Part shown: piece by piece, positions 25,401 through 34,187 of the stretch
Position numbering within the stretch: position 1 is the stretch's first letter
How the letters are laid out: each line of letters opens with the position of its first letter
Assembly (NCBI GenBank): GCA_950295325.1
Contig: OX485803.1
Coordinates: 56,311,554-56,375,553, forward strand
Length of the DNA stretch: 64,000 bases
DNA from: Polytrichum commune
Lineage: Eukaryota; Streptophyta; Polytrichopsida; Polytrichales; Polytrichaceae
Direction of reading: 5' to 3'
Notes under the pieces: generated by a model
The model's database searches: none
The model's input: only the letters and a program-made list of their open reading frames with translations
What the model was told of the DNA's origin: nothing
Translations under genes and position numbers: made by a program

Positions 25401-26573
25401 ACTTCTCCTCACATCGTTTATAACTCTTTGGATCCAGTTGTTTTCTGAAGGAAGTCAAAGGCATGGTGCCAATACTTTGCATCCGATATAAAGTATGCAC
25501 CAAATTGGTGGATACGTGAGAATTATCGGTTGACATGAAAAAAACATTAAATTGATTAGATTTATGATGATATAATTTGGAAAAAAAAATATAAACTAGA
25601 AATAAGTGTAAAAAATATGTAAGAACATTACTTGTTGATGTCATGTATAGCAGTCAACAAACTTGAAATGTCGTCAGGCTCGGACGCCAAAATGATAAAA
25701 TTCACAAAGACATGACGTTCATAATCTTCGGTATATACGCGGTCAATATAATTTCTCCAAGCAAAAAATCTGTGATTTCCATCCCATATAAAAAACATCT
25801 TGTTCTTGTATGACGTCAATGACAAATCTGTATCCAATTGAGATTCAAACAGGGCATTGGCTTGAGCCCAATTTGGGCTCCAAGATGCGCGAACCTCATC
25901 ATCCACGAATTGAAAGTTTCCCTTAGAATCGGTGGCCGATATATAAAACACACGGTCACCATCACGATAACCATTGAAAAAATCAGCCTCCAATTTAGTA
26001 ATGTCACCCTTCAAAGCAGGACGCACAATCGGCATATGAACCATGCGACATAAGGGTACACGCAAGCGAGCATTAGGTCCAGCACGGATTGAGGAAATTG
26101 TGGAAGTGGAATTGACCTTTCGTTTGTTCGTAAGCTCCCACACTTTCTCTTGATAAGTTTTATTGTCACTATCATTCTCTTCATCCGAGTCAAAATCATC
26201 GAGGGATTCATTTATTTTTTTCTTTTTCTTATTATGAAGATTCAACGATATGTCCTGATGATGATGAACTTGTTGAGATGGACGATCTTAAATTGAATGC
26301 ATTATGGAATCATCATCAGTAGAAATAGGAGTCGTTCTCTCCAAATCCATTGATTGGTCCTAAAACAAATGAAATAAGTTTCATAAATATTTCAAAACCA
26401 GTAGCAACACATTAGCAATAACATTCCAAAAACAACAGCAATAGCAACAACAATAGCAACAGAATACCACGAACACAGGGAAAAATGACAAAAATTATTC
26501 TAGACAATGCCATTTGCACCTTTAAATATTGTACGATTAGGGTGGCCGTTCAACCCAAAACTACAAGGGCAGA

Positions 26574-26595
26574 CCCTGTGCGTTAACGCACAGGG
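26574..26595. repeat. Solitary palindrome of the 64-bp-array type
   Basis: A perfect palindrome with half-site CCCTGTGCGTT and its reverse complement, identical to the core of the array at 27960-28525 and lying just before the 32-bp array. Confidence 0.9.
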
Positions 26596-26631
26596 TCTGT
26601 GTGTCCAACTACAGGTCTACCAAAGTTGGGT

Positions 26632-27142
26632 GCGACGTTTGGTTCGAACGACCCAAACTATCCACGCGGTTTCGATCGAGCGACCTAAACCGCCTACAAC
26701 CAGTTTGGGTCGACCGACCCGAACTGTGAGCATGGTTTGGGTCGAACGACCCAAACCATGCTTACAGTTCGGGTCGGTCGACCCAAACCATGCTCACAGT
26801 TTGGGTCGGTCTACCCAAACTAGGCAAACAGTTTGGGTCGTTCGACCCAAACTATGAAGACAGTTTGGGTCGTTCGACCCAAACCATGCTCACAGTTTGG
26901 ATCGGTCGACCCAAACCATGCTCACAGTTTGGCTCGGTCGACCCAAACTAGGCAAACAGTTTGGGTCGTTCAACCCAAACCATGCTCACAGTTCGGGTCG
27001 GTCGACCCAAACCATGCTCAGAGTTTGGGCGGTCGACCTAAACTAGGCACACAGTTTGGGTCGTTCGACCCAAACTATGCAGACAGTTTGGGTTGGTCGA
27101 CCCAAACTATGCTCACAGTTTAGATCGACCGACCCAAACTGT
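26632..27142. repeat. Array of about 16 palindromic units, 32-bp period
   Basis: Each unit contains half-site GTTTGGGTCG, a 2-base centre, then CGACCCAAAC, followed by a 10-base linker such as TATGCTCACA. The period is 32 bp. The 2-base centre varies (TT, GT, AC, AA) while the halves are conserved, and linkers fall into a few types (CATGCTCACA, TAGGCAAACA, TATGCAGACA). Each unit keeps two or three CpG sites. Two further units occur at about 31798-31855 inside the transposase gene. The constant halves with a free centre indicate binding sites for a dimeric protein. Confidence 0.9.
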
Positions 27143-27375
27143 CCGCAATTTACGCCTGATTATGCGCAATTACCCAGTCATCACGAAAGTGCAAACAAAT
27201 TTTGTATTGCACCTGTAGATGAGAGAGCTTGCAGCGACGAGCTCAGGTCCGACAGATGAGAGAAAAAAGACTGAATGCTTTGGGGGTGTGGCAATTCATA
27301 CTACTCGTCCCTGCTGCCATATTTAGTGTGGCTCTTCGTGGCCCCGCATAGCCGCTAGAAAATTGCCAGCGTAGA

Positions 27376-27502
27376 CCCTGTGCGTTAACGCACAGGGTCT
27401 ACTTGCCTAACTTTGGGAAGCCTCTAGCTAGGCAAGTAGACCCTGTGCGTTAACGCATACACCCTGTGCGTTAGTGCATAGACCTTGTGCATTAACGCAC
27501 AT
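27376..27502. repeat. Four clustered palindromes of the CCCTGTGCG type, three decayed
   Basis: One perfect copy at 27376-27397 is followed, from about 27440, by three degraded copies (CCCTGTGCGTTAACGCATA, CCCTGTGCGTTAGTGCATA, CTTGTGCATTAACGCACA) without the 64-bp linker. Confidence 0.85.
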
Positions 27503-27959
27503 AGCCGAGACATGAATTTGAAAAAAAAAAAAAAAAATTAATTTTTTTTAGAAGTCTGAAATTGGTAGATTTGCCAAAACTTGTAAAATCTGAAAAAAAT
27601 GCTAATGGGGTTACAAAAAAAAAACAATATGCTATATTATCTAAATATCCGTAGCTACAAATTCTTCTCATATTTTGTTTTGGTTTGAAATCATTTTCTT
27701 TTCTAATTCTTCTATCTATTTCCTTCTTTTGGGCCACCTCGTAAATTTTGGGTTTCGGGGCAAAAAAAAAAAATGCTATTTTGTGTCATTTTCTAGCTCC
27801 TATAACGTATTGCATGAATACTTGAATAGACATATTTCTCATTTCTTGCATTCTAACCCCGTTTTCAATAGGTTTTTTTGCTCCTACACTCTGCACATTG
27901 ATTTAAATTCATACAATAGATATTTGTTTTACTTTTAGGCTCTCCTAGTCGTTTTACCT

Positions 27960-28525
27960 CCCAACTTTGGCCTTCCTAAGTTGCGCTTACAAATCCTGTG
28001 CGTTAACGCACATGGTTTATCCTCCCAACTTTGGTCTTCCTAAGTTGCTCTTACAAACTCTGTGCGTTATTGCACAGGGTTTCTCCTCCCAACTTTTTGC
28101 CTCCTAAGTTGCTCTTACAAACCCTGTGCGTTATCGCACAGGGTTTCTCCTCCCAATTGTTTGCCTCCTAAGTTGCTCTTACAAACCCTGTGCGTTATCG
28201 CACAGGGTTTTTCCTCCCAATTGTTTGCCTCCTAAGTTGCTCTTACAAACCCAGTGCGTTAACGCACAGGGTTTCTCCTCCCAACTTTTTGCCTCCTAAG
28301 TTGATCTTACAAACCCAGTGCGTTAACGCACAGGATTTCTCCTCCCAACTTTTTGCCTCCTAAGTTGCTCTTACAAACCCTGTGCGGTAACGCACAGGGT
28401 TTTTCCTCTCAATTTTTTGCCTCCTATGTTGCTCTTATAAACCCTATGCGTTAACGGACAACATTTGTAAGAGCAACTTAGGAGGCAAAAAGTTGGGAGG
28501 AGAAACCGTGTGCGTTCTCGTCTTG
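27960..28525. repeat. Array of eight palindromic units, 64-bp period, plus one inverted unit
   Basis: Each unit is a palindrome (half-site CCCTGTGCG, 4-base centre, CGCACAGGG) joined by a 42-base linker containing TTTGCCTCCTAAGTTGCTCT. Repeat starts at about 28148, 28212 and 28276 give a 64-bp period. Centres are TTAA, TTAT or GTAA. After the last forward unit (about 28441) the linker appears in the opposite orientation at 28461-28500. CpGs in the half-sites are mostly intact. Confidence 0.9.
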
Positions 28526-28987
28526 ACTTCTAGCCTTCCTAAATTTCTGTTATATACAATGTGCATTAACGTATAGGGTTTCTCCTCTCCAATTTATAAC
28601 CTCTATAAATTGCTACTACATGACATGTGAATGAACGTACAAGGTTCTCTGTCCTAACTTACAACTTATGAACTATCAAATTATGTGAACGTTGAACGGA
28701 CTTACCTTTTTGTTTGTCGTCTTCTTTGAACCCGTCTTCAATTCGGACTCTGATATACGATCGTCTACATCTTTTTTGCTCTTTGCACCTTCATCATCCT
28801 CCACCGCATGAAAATCCAGTGTCTTCACAGTTTCTTCTACCGTACTCAACAAGTTTCTTTTCCCTTCCTTATTTGCATTCTTCTTTCCGACATTCAATCT
28901 GAACCTCTTTTTCTCGGAAGTGAAATACAAAGTTTTCCTACGTCTTCTCTTCGGCCTCACGGGTGTTCTCTCTACATTGTCCACCAT

Positions 28988-29509
28988 CGTTGGTGTCTAT
29001 GATATGTTTTCTATCAGGTACTATCATTTATTCTTTCAATGTATCTATCTCACAAAATCCGGCGTATATTACGATCACATGTTGTAATTGGCGTTCAATG
29101 AACGAGATATTTCGACGCGTTTGTCATTATGTGTTTATTTTTTGTATATCCGCCAAAATTTTCTGACACCTACTTTGTTCTATTCATAATGATCAATAAT
29201 TTATTTTTCCAACCAATTTTAATTCTTTCTACATCTACGTCAGTCCACACATATATATTTTAAATTTCTACCAATACTTTTAGTATTTGACGCCATTTTG
29301 TGTATATCTTGCTCGTAAATATTCTCTGATTATTATTGTGCTTTGTCCACTTCTGTATTATTAGATGTTATGTATCACATGCTTTCATCTCCATCCATTA
29401 TTGTATCACACGTTTTCATTTCCATTTATTTCCTTACACAATTCTATACAAAAGCAACATTCACCCCATATTTTTGTAATGTGTTGTTCATATGTTCTTT
29501 TGATTTTCT
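28988..29509. promoter_or_regulatory. Divergent promoter region of the two transposon genes
   Basis: This approximately 520-bp AT-rich interval separates the first codon of the minus-strand gene (28987) from the first codon of the plus-strand transposase (29510). Both transcription starts should lie in it or be shared by it. I could not identify TATA elements with confidence, and no palindrome of either array type is present here. Confidence 0.45.
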
Positions 29510-32500
29510 ATGGCTACCATTAGAGCTCATGGATCTTTTGTTCCCTTCATCTTGCCACTCCAAGATGATGGTCATGTGAGTGTTTCAGAGGATTTACTTA
29601 GTTTGAGATTCAACCTCCAGATAGGAACTATGTATTTAGAGCATGAGATGTACTCTGCAGATGGAGAGGTGTATGAAACGATTTTGGTTCCAAAAAATAG
29701 AACTGATGTTGGTTTTATGTGGATCTTAGGACCTGGTTCATTTAGGGTGATAGGACTTTCTGAGTCTCATATGCAAGCTTCAACTGTCATTTTGACAAAT
29801 GAATCCGGTACATCCACAGTTCAAATTCCCTCTATCGCACCTGTTAAGGTGGAACCCCCTTGATGATAGTGTGTTTGTGCTATCAGATTCAGAAGATGAC
29901 ATTTGTGCATTTGTTGATCTTTAAAACACATCGCCATTTCCATTTAGAAGTGTTCATTCTACTCCTTTCCAACTTCCTATACATGTAGCCAAATCCCCTT
30001 GCGGTCTTATGTAAAAGAAGGTGGTTCCCCAAATCTCACCTTCTCAACGTCCTCCACTACACCCTTCACCTTCATTTACAGGGTTGACTATGGTTGATGC
30101 CTTGAAACTGACAAAGTCAAGAAAAAGATCAAAGTCCGATCTTGCATTCATTGATTTTGACAGTATAGATGTTCGTGAAGTCAAGTACTTACCATGTTCT
30201 TTTAATGGTGATGTTTTGTTTCTCTTGCCTCCTGTGGCACTCAAAGCTTCAAGTACGTATGGTCGTTCAATGGACAGCATGGACAAGATGTGCGACGGTC
30301 ACCCTTGGTGCACCACCAAAACCACGAATATCCAAAATGACTTTGGACTGTCCTTCCGGCGCTCTACTTGTGCTGGTCATCTCCAATGTCATAATGACTA
30401 CTGTGATTACATGAATCGCAATGGGGGCCTCCGGAACAACACTGAATGGGCCGGTTCAACTTCTATCCCATTTGTTGTGGGTGTTGTTCCCCCTACTAAG
30501 TCCACTGTCGAGTGTAAGGTATGTCGTTCCACACCTGTGTGCATTGCTTTGTGTAATGCTCGAATCATATACATCCATTCCACATCCGTTGGAATGTCCA
30601 GGGCTTGCATTCATCTTGGTGTACATGATCACCCTGTCGCCATGGCACATGCCGTGAATCATTGGACATGGCATACCAATGCGTTGCAAATGAAGTATTG
30701 AAAACACCCACAACAAAAAATTCAGCCATAGTTATGGCGGCGAGCAAACAATTCTTGGCCGATTACCTTCTCAAATCTCCCGCAAATGTCGAAGGCCATC
30801 ACTTGGTTGGTTCATCCCTAGAGGTCGTCATGGACAAATTTAACACTCTTGCGTCTCCAAATTGTCGTAACTTTGTATCTGGATCAAAGCGTTTTTTGCG
30901 TAGTGAAATGGGAACTATAGATAGTATTATGGCGCTCAAAGACCACTCTGCTTTCAAATTCGTCCATGGTAGTCGGTTCCCAGGGCAGTTAAAGGACAAA
31001 GTGTTTGTTTTCAAGATGTCTGTAGACCTTCCAGGTAGTGGTGTGGAGCTTGTGAAGAGGATGCAAGTCGGTGGGGATATGGAGAATTCATGGATTATGT
31101 TTGACCATGTCAAACGTTTGAAGGATTGGACGACCATGGCTTGCCATGTGTACGACAGTCGATACTGTAAAGTGTTGACTATTGCGTGTTGTGACATGCA
31201 ATCTGAAGATGGCGTAGCACAAATTCTCTTTTGGGAAAATTTGAATGCTGTTATGGCAGAAAATGATGTACCAAACGTAAACTTCAAAGGGTTATAGCTG
31301 ATAGTGCTCAAGCTAATTGGAATGTGGTGAGGGCGATTTACGGGGATGGTGATCCAAGTCTACCCATGGTTGCACGTGAGCGTACATGTCTTTTCCATTG
31401 GTCCGCAAGCTTGAATAAGGTGACCCAAAAGTATATCAAACCATCCTTGCAATTTCAACACAAACAAATATGCAAGGATTACAAAGACGCGAAAACAATG
31501 GACGACGCTGAGACCAAGTACCATGTGATTCGTTCTTGGTGGTTGTCATCTAGAGCTACCTCCGAAGAAGGCATCCTTGGCCTTTCAGAGTAGTTGGGAT
31601 TTTGGCACTTTCGTTACAGATAATGGGGTGGCCATATCCTACTTGTAAGTACATATCAAACTTCATTACTCAATGTAATATATCTTATGTTTTTCTTATC
31701 TTTGTCTTTCTGTGTTCTTCATAGGATATGACAATAGAAGAGCGTGCGGGAATGCCAACATGCAACCTTGCAGAGACTGTATACAACAAACAACAAGCAG
31801 TTTGGGTCGTTCGACCCAAACGTGGCAACCATTTTGGGTCGAATGACCCAAACCTAGATATATAATCTATCTTATGTTTGTCTTATCCTTGTATTTGTAT
31901 GTTGTTCATAGGATATGACAATAGAAGAGCGTGCCGAAATGCCAACATGCAACTTTGCAGAGACTGTACACAACAAATGGCTCCAACAGTCCGGCAACAA
32001 GATGACTTGTTTATATGAAGCTACAGTGGACGACATGATCCGTGCCTTCATGCAAATTGCAAATTACCGGACATGGTTGAAAGGGGGGTATGATGGTAAA
32101 GGTCCTGATTCGGCCTCCTTGAAACTCAAAGCAGCTGCCAGGTGTGGAGATCCAAAAATGTTGGCTGATGCCATGAAGTCTTACCTAGGGGCAGAAGACG
32201 TCAACACTAGAGATTGTGCATTGGAAGGGTCAGAACTCTTTGGTTCCACCAAACGCAAACTCAACCTACCACCGGGTGCTGATTGTGACTCTCATCGACC
32301 CGACAAAGTGAACTATTCCATTCCTCGTCCCAACACTCGAGGAACTCGTCAACGCATAGAGGAATCGTTGAGTTCTGCAATTCATGATGTGGCTCATACT
32401 ACATCCGTGTTAGAGACTGATTGTCTTGCTTCTAAGTGGCACATTGCAAGATTGCCACCCAACTCAGCCAAACGTTGTTGGGCACTGTAGGCCATTACAG

Positions 32501-33280
32501 GGACTATGTGCAATGCGAAAGTCGGGACTGGGAAACATGGCACACCTACTCCAACATACAAAGGGCTCAGGAAGGAATTTTGCTCTCCCAACAATGTGGA
32601 GTATGAATTTTGGTTTTGTTTTGACGACATCAAACGTTGTGTGAGTGGCAGTAAGAAGAAATATATGTTGGATTGGCCTATAGTACCCAACACGTGGCCA
32701 GTGAAGATAGGTACCAATCTATTGAGAGAGGAGGTTTTGGCACTTGAAGATGTTGGATTTCAACTACAGCAGAGGGAGGCATTGTCTCCTCGTCATAGGC
32801 TTTCAACAATTGCAACTCTTCCCATCCCTCGCTCACATTTTTCTATACCACCAAACCCGGACGCCCACCCTACATTCAGATTTGGGAAGACAGTGCATCG
32901 TAATCCAACAGCACCTCTAGCGGATCACAAAAACAAATGGGAGAGCGCCGGACTCATGGAAGGTTACTATGTGGTTGGGGTCACTGCCATTCCATATCCG
33001 GGCTTTGGAGTGATAATCAACATTGTCTCCAAGCAAGATATCACCTACCATGTCACAATTGGCGATATCCCGCATTGCACATGTCTAGATTTCACGAAAA
33101 TGTCCTCTCATACATTGGGAAAAAAAAAGAAAATAGGTGTATTGTAAACATCTTTATTATGTGTTTAGATTTTTGTGCAAGGTGGATTACGAGAGTGATA
33201 AGTTCATTCATGCACCTACATATACCTATAATGAGGTCATGCGACTACTTGAACTTGCTGGTATTGTAGAATGTGAGTAG
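29510..33280 (+). pseudogene. MULE-like transposase, decayed
   Basis: From ATG 29510 (MATIRAHGSFVPF) the N-terminus runs to VKVEPP. After a frameshift near 29855 it continues as LDDSVFVLSDSEDDI. A Cys/His region at about 30290-30635 contains VECKVCRSTPVC and ends GVHDHPVA, matching the CxxC...HxH form of WRKY/GCM-type fingers. A frameshift near 30638 leads to NSAIVMAASKQFLADYLL, and the DDE-like core follows: CHVYDSRYCKVLTIACCDMQ, then (frameshift near 31288) IADSAQANWNVVRAIYG and ERTCLFHW at 31378-31401, the CxxH signature of MULE transposases. An intron with donor 31645 ends at an AG that is itself duplicated (31724 and 31911). The C-terminus carries a SWIM finger, CTC at 33076-33084 and CKH at 33143-33151, ending at TAG 33278-33280. 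Stops include 29922, 30012, 31591, 32488 and 33134. It would cut and join the element ends in the nucleus. Confidence 0.85.
31675..31977 (+). repeat. Tandem duplication of intron end plus exon start, with array palindromes at the junction
   Basis: About 115 bp covering the intron 3' end (TTCATAG) and the exon start GATATGACAATAGAAGAGCG occurs at 31675-31790 and again at 31860-31977, with about a dozen differences. Between the copies lie two units of the 32-bp array type (GTTTGGGTCG-TT-CGACCCAAAC and a decayed one). Only the downstream copy continues into NKWLQQSGNKMTCLYEA, so the upstream exon start is a dead end or an alternative acceptor. Confidence 0.85.
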
Positions 33281-33980
33281 TATTGCAAGTGCTCTATTAA
33301 GCAACATATATTTGAATGTCAATAAATGACATGTTTTGGTTTGGATTATTATAATAAAAATTAGCAGTGGATTGAAAGTATTTCAAATGATTCAGTAACT
33401 TCATTTTTATTTTGACTGCGACCCAACCATGTGTGATTTGATTGATTCACACGGATAAATAATAACACGTTTTCTGAAAATAAAAAATAATTAAGAAGAT
33501 TCTACGCACATCCGCGTAGTAACGTCTTCTTGGTATCCGCCTATAGATTAATCCTGCTTTATCACTAGCTCAATTTGGGATAGCACCAGTCAATGTAACC
33601 AACCGGATTCGAACCCGGGTTGATCCAGACCTAATACCAGTCTCTTACACAACTCGCATCCACAGGCGGATGTCTCAAAACCTAATAGCTACCTACATAT
33701 TCATTATTTCTAATATCTAATTTTCTTTCTTTTGTAGATTCTGGGCCTTTATTCAACCCGTGAGCAGTTTGAGTGGCTCACAATTATGGCACCGACATAT
33801 ATGTATAACGAGGTTATGCACTTACTTGAATTTGCTGGTGTTGTAGAATGTGAGTAGTTGTACAAGTGCTAGTTGTAGCTACATGTATAAGGATGTCAAT
33901 AAATGACAAGTATTGGTTTGAATTATTATAATAAAAATCAGCAATGGATTGAAAGTGTTCTAAATGATCCATGGAGATAG
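33210..33980 (+). repeat. Duplicated 3' end of the transposase gene flanking a SINE-like insert
   Basis: The last codons and 3' flank (CACCTACATATACCTATAATGAGG ... GGTATTGTAGAATGTGAGTAG ... AATAAATGACA ... TTATTATAATAAAAAT) at 33210-33400 recur at 33785-33980 with about 15% differences. The second copy is preceded by a pyrimidine-rich stretch ending TTTCTTTTGTAG, which resembles an intron acceptor, so it may have been an alternative last exon. Confidence 0.75.
33470..33672 (-). mobile_element. tRNA-derived SINE-like insertion
   Basis: On the minus strand, starting near 33672, the order is GATGCGAGTTGTGTAAGAGA (A-box-like), an anticodon-arm-like stretch, then CCCGGGTTCGAATCCGG (a good B box with a T-arm stem) about 45 bases later. 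Unrelated sequence follows, ending in a T-rich tail at about 33480-33500. The tRNA-like part lacks acceptor-stem pairing, so it is not a tRNA gene. A 3' T-rich end would fit Au-type plant SINEs, but I cannot confirm the family. No TSD was found. Confidence 0.55.
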
Positions 33981-34109
33981 GGCCCTTTCACTTGTGCTTC
34001 ATTTAAAATATTGGCAATTTACAATTGAAAATATGCAATTAATTTGTCAAAAATTTGGTTGTAAACCCTAAACCCGTGTGTCTTTACTAAATTTGGATTC
34101 ATTGCTCAT

Positions 34110-34187
34110 ATGTTACTGCTCATTGCTCATGTGTTACTGCTCACCGCTCACCGCTCACTGCTCATCGCTCATAAGATAGCTTCCCTC
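34110..34187 (-). repeat. Right terminal inverted repeat and subterminal motifs
   Basis: GCTCA-type heptamers (CTGCTCA, CCGCTCA, TTGCTCA) recur about eight times from 34117 to 34170, then CATAAGATAGCTTCCCTC ends the element at 34187. The outermost part is the inverted match of the left end. Confidence 0.85.

Larger units (their letters stand above)
26360..28705 (-). other. First intron of the ParB/methyltransferase-like gene, holding both palindrome arrays
   Basis: The donor is AAAAAG|GTAAGT at 28706/28705 and the acceptor TTTGTTTTAG|GAC at 26360/26359 (minus strand), phase 0. At 2,346 bp it is far longer than the other introns of the gene (about 90-110 bp each), and nearly all the excess is the arrays. 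In-frame peptides such as repeated VWVVRPKP on the plus strand are translations of the array, not a protein. Confidence 0.7.
22532..28987 (-). pseudogene. Eight-exon ParB-like / beta-class amino-methyltransferase-like gene
   Basis: Reading the minus strand, exons join in one frame: 28987-28706, 26359-25632, about 25534-25345, 25239-24614, 24524-23885, 23787-23443, 23350-22893 and 22784-22532 (TAA). All junctions are GT-AG except the acceptor of exon 3, where I see CATG instead of CAG. The product would be about 1,173 residues. Exon 1 is basic with RPKRRRRK at residues 11-18 (nuclear signal). Exon 2 holds an acidic stretch and a ParB-like segment (about 200-340) with MFFIWDGNHRFFAW, matching the DGxHR box. 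Exon 6 has DLVFLQFP (841-848) where beta-class enzymes have D(L/I)xxxDPPY. Exon 7 has a KSPRFFQDLIELF lead-in and VVDLTCSTGASILATRACGR (motif I, DPFxGSGTT-like, 1019-1027), the IV-before-I order of N4/N6 amino-methyltransferases. The DPPY loss argues against catalysis. In-frame stops lie at 26288-26290, 25003-25005, 24934-24936, 24338-24340 and 23966-23968. The likely role is sequence-specific binding to the intronic arrays; this is inference. Confidence 0.75.
22349..34187. mobile_element. 11.8-kb MULE-like transposon with ParB/methyltransferase-like cargo
   Basis: The element is bounded by AACGATGCCC at 22339-22348 and again at 34188-34197, a perfect 10-bp TSD, within the 8-11 bp range of Mutator-like elements. 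The ends are imperfect TIRs: the left reads TGGGAGTGCTATCTTATGAG and the right, in reverse complement, GAGGGAAGCTATCTTATGAG. Inside the TIRs both ends carry clustered GCTCAYY/RRTGAGC repeats. Two genes diverge from a region at about 28990-29510: a transposase on the plus strand and a ParB/methyltransferase-like gene on the minus strand. Two palindrome arrays lie in the first intron of the latter. A SINE-like insert and a duplicated transposase 3' end lie near the right end. Both genes are broken, so the copy is non-functional but structurally complete. Confidence 0.9.

Noticed and set aside
26632-27142. CRISPR-like regular repeats
   Set aside because: The 32-bp period has no unique spacers, each unit is a palindrome, there are no cas genes, and the context is a eukaryotic intron.
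26507-27259. Overlapping frames with repeated VWVVRPKPCSQFGSVDPN
   Set aside because: The peptide repeats in step with the palindrome array in all frames; it is a translation of the repeat inside an intron on the other strand.
33592-33668. tRNA gene on the minus strand
   Set aside because: A and B boxes are present but no acceptor-stem pairing is seen and unrelated sequence follows; best read as a SINE head.
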